A DNA stretch of 64,000 nt from assembly GCA_964453075.1 (NCBI GenBank), contig CAYVNM010000003.1, forward strand, positions 1-64,000. The letters are read 5' to 3'. This DNA is from C7867-006 sp964453075. GTDB lineage: Bacteria > Patescibacteriota > Minisyncoccia > Phycocordibacterales > DATDWN01. Below are positions 57,586-64,000 of the stretch, in pieces. Position 1 is the stretch's first letter. Each line of letters begins with the position of its first letter. The notes beneath the pieces are model-generated. The model had not been told where the DNA came from. It searched no databases and saw only the letters and a list, made by a program, of their open reading frames with translations. A program made the translations under genes and the position numbers.

Positions 57586-60500
57586 ATGGCTGAAAATGAA
57601 AAACTAACAAAAAGTGAGGTAGCAGAAAAAGAGGAAAAAATACTGGATTTTTGGGATAAGAATGGAATTTTCAAAAAGACCTTAGAAAAAGATGCCCCAG
57701 AAGGAGATTTTGTGTTTTTCGATGGACCTCCTTTTGCTACAGGATTACCACATTATGGGCATATACTTCCTGGAACTATAAAAGATATTATTCCTCGTTA
57801 TCAAACAATGAGAGGTAAGCGAGTTTCTCGTAGATGGGGGTGGGATTGTCACGGACTTCCTGTTGAAAATCTAATTGAAAAAGAATTGTCTCTTGCAAGC
57901 AAGAAAGATATTGAAACTTATGGAATAGAAAATTTTAACAAATATGCTAGAGATATAGTTTTTAGATACGCAGATGAATGGAAAAAAATAATTCCTAGAA
58001 GTGGTAGGTGGGTAGACATGGAAAACGATTATAGAACTATGGATGCTACCTATACCGAGTCTGTTTGGTGGGCCTTTAAGACTTTATATGGCAAAGGTCT
58101 GATTTATCAAGGTTTCAAATCGATGCTTCTCTGTCCAAGATGCGAAACGACACTTTCAAATTTTGAGGTAAACCAAGGTTACAAAGATATTACTGATATT
58201 TCAGTTACAGTAGAGTTGGAGCTTTTGGATAAACCTAGGACTTATCTTTTGGCTTGGACAACTACACCTTGGACTTTGCCTGGAAATGTGGCTTTGGCTG
58301 TAAATCCAGATATGGAATATGTAGAAGTTTCAGGTAGCGAAGAAGGCAATACTTATATACTTTTGAAATCCAGAGTAGAGGCTGTTTTTGGAAAAGATTT
58401 TAAAATCTTAAGAAGTGTAGATCCCAAAGAAATTATAGGTAAAAAATACAAACCTCTTTTTAATTATTATGACAATGACAAATTAGAAAAAATAGAAAAT
58501 GCTTGGAAAGTGTATCCTGGCAATTTTGTAACTTCTGAGGACGGTACTGGAATAGTTCACATAGCTCCTGCCTTTGGTGATGATGATATGAACTTGGGTA
58601 AGGAAAATGATCTTCCTTTTATTCAGCATGTTAATCGTGACGGAACTTTTAAAGTAGAAGTACTGGATTTTGCTGGGCAAAAAGTAAAACCAATAGAAGA
58701 TCACCAAAAAACCGATGTTGAAATAATAAAATATTTAGCCAAACAAGGAACTTTGTTTTCAAAAGAAAAAATAGTTCACTCTTATCCCCATTGTTGGCGA
58801 TGTAACACACCTCTCTTGAATTACGCTACCACTTCTTGGTTTATAAAAGTTACAGATTTAAAAGATCGCTTACTTGATATAAACAGAGATATATCTTGGA
58901 CACCGGATGATATTAGAGATGGTAGGTTTGGTAAATGGCTTGAGGGTGCAAGGGATTGGGCCATTTCTCGTTCTAGATATTGGGGTGCACCACTACCGGT
59001 ATGGGAGAAAGAATCGGGAGAAAGGTTGGTCGTTGGATCAATAGAAGAATTGAAAAAATATATAAAAAAGAGAAACAATTATTTTTTGGTTAGACATGGT
59101 GGAACAGAGAGTAATTTAACTGGAAAAGTATCTTCTCTTAAAGAAAACACAGATGGATTGACTTCTGAAGGAAAGGAACAGGTTAGAAATAATGCAACAC
59201 AATTAAAGGATAAAAAAATTGATTTAATTTTTGCTTCTCCATTTTTGAGAGTAAAGGAAACCGTGGAAATTATTTGTTCAGAGATTGATTATTCTGGGGA
59301 GGTTATTTTTGATGATCGGTTAGGAGAGGTGTTTTATGGTAAGGAATGGGAGGGTAAAACCTGGTCTGAATATGCAAGAACCTTTCCTGTGTTATCAGAG
59401 AGATTTTATAAGAGGAACAGCTCAGCAGAGAATTTTGAGGATGTTCGTCGTAGAGTCATGGAATTTTTGTATGAAATAAATGAAAAGTATGAAGGTAAAA
59501 ATATAGTTATTGTCGGACACGGAGGACCATTATCATTACTAGATTTGTCTGCTTCTGGGAAATCTGTTAAAGAGATGAGCACTAGTTATCGAGACGACAT
59601 GTTTTACAATGCAGAAATAAGAGAAGTTGATTTCAGGTCTCTACCTCATAATGAAAATTATGATTTAGACTTACACCGACCTTATATAGATAATATTGTG
59701 TTGATTGATGAAGATGGCAACAAATTAAAAAGAGTTCCAGAAGTTTTTGATTGTTGGCTAGAATCAGGTTCTATGTCTTTTGCTCAATATCATTATCCTT
59801 TTGAAAATAAAGAAAATTTTGAGAAGGAAGGATCAATCTTTCCAGCAGATTTTATTGCCGAAGGCCTGGATCAAACACGGGGATGGTTTTATACATTACT
59901 CGTTTTGTCTACGGGTCTTTTTGGAAAGTCTCCTTATAAACATGTTGTAGTCAATGGTCTTGTTTTAGCAGAGGATGGAAGGAAGATGAGTAAGAGTCTA
60001 AATAACTATCCTGATCTTATGGAGATAGTTAATAAGTATGGCGCTGATTCTTTGCGTTACTATCTTGTGTCTTCTCCTTTGGTTAAAGCAGAAGATTTTA
60101 ATTTTTCAGAAAAAGGTGTTGATGAGATATATAAAAAATTGGTACAAAAAACATATAATGTTTTGTCGTTTTATGAAATGTATCCGTCAGAAAAAGTTGG
60201 AGAGCCGAAGGAATCCATTTTGGATAGGTGGATTTTGGCACGCCTTTCAGAGCTTACAGAGACAATAACAACTTTTTTGGACAAGTACGAATTGGATAGG
60301 GCATCTAGACCAATCTTGGATTTTGTGGATGATTTGTCTACTTGGTATCTGAGACGATCAAGGGATAGGTTCAAGTCTGATAATGCCGAGGATCGTTTTA
60401 GTGCCTCATATTACACAGCTCTTGTTTTAAGAGAGTTTTCAAAAGTTGTAGCTCCGTTTGTGCCATTTATGGCTGAGGAAGTTTATCGTAGGGCTGGGGG

Positions 60501-61014
60501 AGAAAAAGAGAGTGTGCATCTTGAGGACTGGCCGGGTGTTGAAAAAGTAGATTCAAAAATAATCGAAGATATGCAAAAAGTTAGAGATGTTGTCACGGGA
60601 GCTCTTGAGCTTCGTCAGAAGGCTGGACACAAGGTTCGCCAACCATTAGCGACCTTGACTATACCCGATGCTTTCTCTGAAGATTTGCTGGCTATAGTTT
60701 CTGATGAGGTTAATGTAAAAGAGGTTAAGATTGGTGGTAAAGAAATAAAATTAGACACGAACATAACTCCTGAATTAAAAGACGAGGGATTTGTTCGTGA
60801 TCTTATCAGGGCTATTCAAGATGCCAGAAAAAAGGAAAGTTTGAGTCCTGTGGATAAAATTGAGTTAGTAGTAAATACAGACAGACAATCGATTCTAGAG
60901 ACCTATTTGGATATGATTAAAGCACCAACCCAGATCACAAAGATAAATTACTCAGAAAATACCAATGACTACTCGGTAGACGGGAGTAGTACAACCTTCT
61001 CTATTGTAAAATAG
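57586..61014 (+). CDS. ileS: Isoleucyl-tRNA synthetase with inserted histidine-phosphatase domain
   Basis: This 1142-residue class I synthetase has the HIGH motif in PHYGHILPGTIKD, editing domain strands (AWTTTPWTLPGN), KMSKS in DGRKMSKSLNNYPD and an anticodon-binding helical domain. Between SIEELKKYIKK (about residue 495) and DLHRPYIDNIVL (about 695) lies an extra ~190-residue domain. It has LVRHGGTESN (Arg503, His504) and IVIVGHGGPLS (His645), the two histidine motifs of the phosphoglycerate-mutase-like phosphatase family. Extended TGCTAGTAT ends 6 bases before the ATG. recO overlaps its stop. Confidence 0.94.
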   Translation: MAENEKLTKSEVAEKEEKILDFWDKNGIFKKTLEKDAPEGDFVFFDGPPFATGLPHYGHILPGTIKDIIPRYQTMRGKRVSRRWGWDCHGLPVENLIEKELSLASKKDIETYGIENFNKYARDIVFRYADEWKKIIPRSGRWVDMENDYRTMDATYTESVWWAFKTLYGKGLIYQGFKSMLLCPRCETTLSNFEVNQGYKDITDISVTVELELLDKPRTYLLAWTTTPWTLPGNVALAVNPDMEYVEVSGSEEGNTYILLKSRVEAVFGKDFKILRSVDPKEIIGKKYKPLFNYYDNDKLEKIENAWKVYPGNFVTSEDGTGIVHIAPAFGDDDMNLGKENDLPFIQHVNRDGTFKVEVLDFAGQKVKPIEDHQKTDVEIIKYLAKQGTLFSKEKIVHSYPHCWRCNTPLLNYATTSWFIKVTDLKDRLLDINRDISWTPDDIRDGRFGKWLEGARDWAISRSRYWGAPLPVWEKESGERLVVGSIEELKKYIKKRNNYFLVRHGGTESNLTGKVSSLKENTDGLTSEGKEQVRNNATQLKDKKIDLIFASPFLRVKETVEIICSEIDYSGEVIFDDRLGEVFYGKEWEGKTWSEYARTFPVLSERFYKRNSSAENFEDVRRRVMEFLYEINEKYEGKNIVIVGHGGPLSLLDLSASGKSVKEMSTSYRDDMFYNAEIREVDFRSLPHNENYDLDLHRPYIDNIVLIDEDGNKLKRVPEVFDCWLESGSMSFAQYHYPFENKENFEKEGSIFPADFIAEGLDQTRGWFYTLLVLSTGLFGKSPYKHVVVNGLVLAEDGRKMSKSLNNYPDLMEIVNKYGADSLRYYLVSSPLVKAEDFNFSEKGVDEIYKKLVQKTYNVLSFYEMYPSEKVGEPKESILDRWILARLSELTETITTFLDKYELDRASRPILDFVDDLSTWYLRRSRDRFKSDNAEDRFSASYYTALVLREFSKVVAPFVPFMAEEVYRRAGGEKESVHLEDWPGVEKVDSKIIEDMQKVRDVVTGALELRQKAGHKVRQPLATLTIPDAFSEDLLAIVSDEVNVKEVKIGGKEIKLDTNITPELKDEGFVRDLIRAIQDARKKESLSPVDKIELVVNTDRQSILETYLDMIKAPTQITKINYSENTNDYSVDGSSTTFSIVK

Positions 61015-61598
61015 TGGGATATCACATATATACAACTGACGGAATAATTTTAAAGAGGTCGGCATTTGGTGAAGCCAATATACTTTTACATATTCTAACT
61101 CTGGATTTTGGTTTGATTTTAGCTTCTGCAAGATCTGCAAGATTAGCCACCTCTAAACTAAGACCTGCTTTGCAGGAGTATTCATTAGTAAATATTTCTT
61201 GTATAAAAGGTAGGAATGGTTGGAAAATTACAAATGTTTTAGAAAAAAAGAACTTTTATTTTTGTAATAAAATCTATCAACACAGAATCTTGTCTCAAAT
61301 TTCTCTGGTGTTACAAAAAATGATTCCAGGTGAATCTCCTCATCAGGAAATATTTAGTACTACCAAGAACGCCTTTGACTTTCTAGAATCTTTACAGGAC
61401 GAAGAATCTAAAAATTTAGAAATTCTTTTGGTTTTGCGTATATTGTTTTTGCTTGGATATGTCGGTGACATTGATTATGCAAGATACTTTTTGATGGACA
61501 CAAAAAAATACGATAAAGAAATACTTGAGCGGGTAGAAAAAGATAAAAATAATTTAATTTCACTTATAAATAAAGCTCTAAAAGAGAGCCAGCTATAA
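61014..61598 (+). CDS. recO: DNA repair protein RecO
   Basis: This 194-residue protein has an N-terminal OB-fold (YHIYTTDGIILKRSAFGEANILLHILTLDFGLILASARSAR) and a C-terminal helical domain as in RecO, somewhat short. RecO loads RecA on SSB-coated DNA with RecR. The GTG start at 61014 overlaps the ileS stop, so translation is coupled. Confidence 0.85.
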   Translation: MGYHIYTTDGIILKRSAFGEANILLHILTLDFGLILASARSARLATSKLRPALQEYSLVNISCIKGRNGWKITNVLEKKNFYFCNKIYQHRILSQISLVLQKMIPGESPHQEIFSTTKNAFDFLESLQDEESKNLEILLVLRILFLLGYVGDIDYARYFLMDTKKYDKEILERVEKDKNNLISLINKALKESQL

Positions 61599-61667
61599 TT
61601 ATGCGTTTTGTGTTTTTTTTGATAAGATGATATGTAAGAAAATAATCTATAGGTTAAATCTAAAAAT

Positions 61668-63560
61668 ATGGAATTTGAAAAAAGTAGTATAGAGCGTCTA
61701 AAAAGAACATTGTACTCTAGAAATGAGGACATTGTGCCAAAAGAAAAAAGAACCCCAGTGTCAGGAAGGGAAATTGATGTTCCAAAAGACTGGGGCGCGA
61801 AACCATCACTTGATATTTCTGGAGAAACCATGATTAAACACAACAACACATTTTTTAATAAATTTTTACTAGGATCCGTGGCGTTTTTTCTAGTAGCTCT
61901 AGGTGTGGCTGTTTTTATATTTTTTGGAGGGATGAATATGATTTCATCTAACAATTTGGATATAAAAATAGTAGCTCCAAGTTCTGTAGCCTCTGGGGAA
62001 GAGTTAGTTATGGGTCTTTCTATATTAAACAGTAATCGTACAGATTTGGAACAAGTAGAATTTTTTATAACTTATCCAGAAGGAGCGTCTTCTCTAGGGG
62101 ATAGTGAACCACTGTCTCGTGAAAAAATAGATATGGGTACAATTCCTAGTGGTCAGAGCAAGGACCACACAGTACGCGCACTGCTTTATGGAGAAAAAGA
62201 ATCCATAAAATCATTTAATTTTAGAATAGAATATAAAGTAAAAGGTTCAAATGCTACATTTTCTAAAGAGAAAACTTATGAAGTTATTATAAATTCTTCT
62301 CCGATCATATTAAATGTCTCTTTTCCAAAGGAAATTAATTCAGGTCAAGACTTAACTTTTACTATTGATTTGATTTCAAATTCAAGCGTGGTTTTAAGGA
62401 ATTCTCTGATAAAAATAGAATATCCATACGGTTTTACTTATAAAGATTCAAACATAAAGCCATTGAGAGATAATTCGGTATGGAATCTCGGGGATTTAAA
62501 AAACGGAGATAAAAAAACACTATCAATAACTGGGATATTAGTCGGTCAGAACTTAGAAGATAGAACATTTAATATATCAGCAGGAACACCAAATACAGGA
62601 GAAGTCTCAGATTTTGATGTGCCTTTGGCTACAAATATGGCCACTGTGGGTATAAGGAAAACATTTTTTGATCTTTCTGTTTCATCTGATACCATATCTT
62701 CTTTTGGAAGAGTTTCGGTAGTAAGTATCAAATGGCAGAACATTTTGCCAGACAAAGTATTAAATACAAAAATTTCTGCAACTATTTCTGGAAGTGTTTT
62801 TGATAGAACAAGTGTTAGGCCAAATAATGGGGGTTTCTTTAGATCTACTGATGATACAATACTTTGGGATAAAAACAGTACTCAAAACCTAGCCTTGTTT
62901 TCTCCAGGGGATTCAGGAGAGGTTTCTTTCTCTTTTTATTCTTTAGCAAATTCAATACAGACTAGAACAATAAAGAACCCTCATATTGATGTTTTGGTAA
63001 AAATAGTAGGTGACAGATCTGGTTCAGATACAAGCACGATTTCTTCAGAAGGGAAAATAATGATAAAGTTTCCATCGGTTTTGACTTTCACCGCCAAAAG
63101 CTTTCGTGGTGTGGGGCCATTTAGCAACACAGGTCCAATCCCTCCAAAAGCTGACAAAGAGTCTACATATACAATAAACTGGACAATTACAAATGCTAAT
63201 AATGATTTAAAGGATGCTGTGGTGACAGCCGTGCTACCAGCAGGTGTTGAATGGAAAAATGAAATATCTCCAATTAACGAAAGAATAAGTTATAATCCAG
63301 AAACCAGAATTGTAACTTGGAATATAGGAAATATATCTCTGGGTACTGGTTTTACTTACTCACCAAAAGAAGTTTCTTTTAAGGTGGGGATAGTTCCAAG
63401 TGTCATTCAAATTAATAATATTCCAGATTTAGTTACACGATTAAAAATATCTGCAATGGATACATACACTGAAACCCAGATAGTTTCGGAAGTGCAACCT
63501 GTTACTACACAGTATTCTGATCCTACTTACAAAAATAGCGATGCCATGGTGGTGGAGTAG
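61668..63560 (+). CDS. Large membrane-anchored protein with repeated Ig/DUF11-like domains
   Basis: This 630-residue protein has a cytoplasmic basic N-terminus (about 1-60), one membrane helix (FLLGSVAFFLVALGVAVFIFFGG), then a long exterior part of beta-rich DUF11/CARDB-like repeats. Examples are SGEELVMGLSILNSNRTDLEQVEFFITYPEG, SGQDLTFTIDLISNSSVVLRNSLIKIEYPYG and STYTINWTITNANNDLKDAVVTAVLPAGV. It probably bridges the cell envelope. This architecture is common in CPR but has no known role. Confidence 0.75.
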   Translation: MEFEKSSIERLKRTLYSRNEDIVPKEKRTPVSGREIDVPKDWGAKPSLDISGETMIKHNNTFFNKFLLGSVAFFLVALGVAVFIFFGGMNMISSNNLDIKIVAPSSVASGEELVMGLSILNSNRTDLEQVEFFITYPEGASSLGDSEPLSREKIDMGTIPSGQSKDHTVRALLYGEKESIKSFNFRIEYKVKGSNATFSKEKTYEVIINSSPIILNVSFPKEINSGQDLTFTIDLISNSSVVLRNSLIKIEYPYGFTYKDSNIKPLRDNSVWNLGDLKNGDKKTLSITGILVGQNLEDRTFNISAGTPNTGEVSDFDVPLATNMATVGIRKTFFDLSVSSDTISSFGRVSVVSIKWQNILPDKVLNTKISATISGSVFDRTSVRPNNGGFFRSTDDTILWDKNSTQNLALFSPGDSGEVSFSFYSLANSIQTRTIKNPHIDVLVKIVGDRSGSDTSTISSEGKIMIKFPSVLTFTAKSFRGVGPFSNTGPIPPKADKESTYTINWTITNANNDLKDAVVTAVLPAGVEWKNEISPINERISYNPETRIVTWNIGNISLGTGFTYSPKEVSFKVGIVPSVIQINNIPDLVTRLKISAMDTYTETQIVSEVQPVTTQYSDPTYKNSDAMVVE

Positions 63561-63594
63561 CAACGAAATAGTATTTGGGTTAATATAGGATATT

Positions 63595-64000
63595 ATGGCT
63601 GAAAACAAGAATGAATTGATGGAAAAAATAGTGTCGCTTTGTAAAAGGCGAGGATTTGTCTTTCAAGGATCAGAAATATATGGTGGGTTAGCTGGTGTAT
63701 ATGATTTTGGTCCAAGAGGGGTTGAGTTGCTGAACAATATAAAACGTTCTTGGTGGAAAGCTAATGTTTACGACAAGGAGAATTATTATGGTTTAGATGC
63801 TGGAATGTTTAAACACCCTCGTACTTGGGAGGCTAGTGGACACGTTGGAGGGTTTTCCGATCCTCTTGCTGAATGTAAAAATTGTAACACTCGTATACGT
63901 GTAGATAAAGAATTGGCAAAGATTGGAGTTGTTGCAGATGAAAAAATGTCTGAGCAATCAATAAATGAACTTTTTGATTCAAACCGAGATAAAATAAAAT
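63595..64000 (+). CDS. glyS: Glycyl-tRNA synthetase (alpha2, single-chain type), 3' end outside window
   Basis: This partial class II synthetase has an open frame from the ATG at 63595 to the window end (135 codons). MEKIVSLCKRRGFVFQGSEIYGGLAGVYDFGPRGVELLNNIKRSWW and LDAGMFKHPRTWEASGHVGGFSDP are signatures of the archaeal/eukaryal-like dimeric glycyl-tRNA synthetase, and CKNC begins the zinc-type insertion. TAATAT (63581-63586) ends 8 bases before the ATG. The enzyme is incomplete here. Confidence 0.9.
   Translation, partial: MAENKNELMEKIVSLCKRRGFVFQGSEIYGGLAGVYDFGPRGVELLNNIKRSWWKANVYDKENYYGLDAGMFKHPRTWEASGHVGGFSDPLAECKNCNTRIRVDKELAKIGVVADEKMSEQSINELFDSNRDKIK

Noticed and set aside
1..64000. 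CRISPR array, transposase, integrase or prophage genes
   Set aside because: No regularly spaced repeats, DDE or tyrosine/serine recombinase motifs, or phage structural proteins were seen on either strand. The repeats found are tRNA-linked or within genes.

Overview
The window reads as a piece of a reduced, AT-rich bacterial genome of the Candidate Phyla Radiation (Patescibacteria, most likely a Parcubacteria-type lineage). This placement is an inference. It rests on dense short operons, a full information-processing set beside very little biosynthesis, a small DUF5652-type membrane protein, a SIMPL-domain protein, CPR-style surface proteins (LamG, fibronectin III and peptidoglycan-binding repeats), a type IV pilus operon, and many single-pass membrane proteins of unknown function. 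No rRNA, CRISPR array, transposase or prophage structural gene was seen. Two runs of 100 N are scaffold joins whose flanks share 55 identical bases, so probably nothing is missing there.

Layout. 1-3.8 kb: a compact run of six AT-rich genes for uncharacterised membrane proteins. 3.8-6.1 kb: microproteins, then an L10-type leader and rplJ-rplL. 6.1-15.6 kb: a YdcF-like protein, a winged-helix regulator, an MscS-like channel, a 1090-residue surface protein, lepA, ruvC, yebC and ruvB. 15.6-18.5 kb: a structured non-coding RNA, a pilB ATPase and a GC-rich lipoprotein. 18.6-23.2 kb: tsaE, polA, a DnaQ-type exonuclease, a holA-like gene and a PsbP-like protein. 23.2-33.6 kb: a triple LamG protein, small membrane proteins, a SpoU methyltransferase, mutM, ruvA, rpsT and tRNA-Lys, -Arg and -Ser. 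33.7-39.6 kb: ruvX, a tRNA-binding protein, pilMNO-like genes, tRNA-Arg and -Val, uppS, an RluD-like gene, rplS and tRNA-Leu. 39.7-44.6 kb: a PA14/Ig-like secreted protein, a cobalamin adenosyltransferase, tRNA-His, a CsoR copper-type locus and a GC-rich orphan. 44.7-49.6 kb: a methyltransferase, PAP2, folD, SIMPL, secE-nusG and rplK. 49.6-54.8 kb: a GC-rich nucleotide-metabolism island (nucleotidyltransferase, dCMP-deaminase-like, HIT, thyA, DHFR) next to glyA and dut. 54.8-64 kb: argS, ileS with an inserted phosphatase domain, recO, a large membrane-anchored protein and the start of a glycyl-tRNA synthetase.

Two gene styles alternate. Most AT-rich host genes have a TATAAT-like -10 box ending 6-8 nt before the start codon and no Shine-Dalgarno sequence, which predicts leaderless mRNAs (24 cases listed). 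Scattered between them are GC-richer cassettes with a strong GGAGG site, often a -35/-10 promoter, and a private terminator hairpin. This looks like a mosaic of resident and acquired genes with different translation-initiation modes.

The least explained structures are RNA-level. A two-stem element with conserved loops and compensatory pairing lies before rplJ and again between nusG and rplK. An RNA of about 250 nt shaped like 6S RNA has its own promoter and terminator. tRNA genes are followed by hairpin series whose stems run into the tRNA 3' end or carry an antisense copy of that tRNA's own T-arm. Functionally, glyA, folD, DHFR, thyA, dut and the deaminase-like protein together form a coherent thymidylate and one-carbon module.
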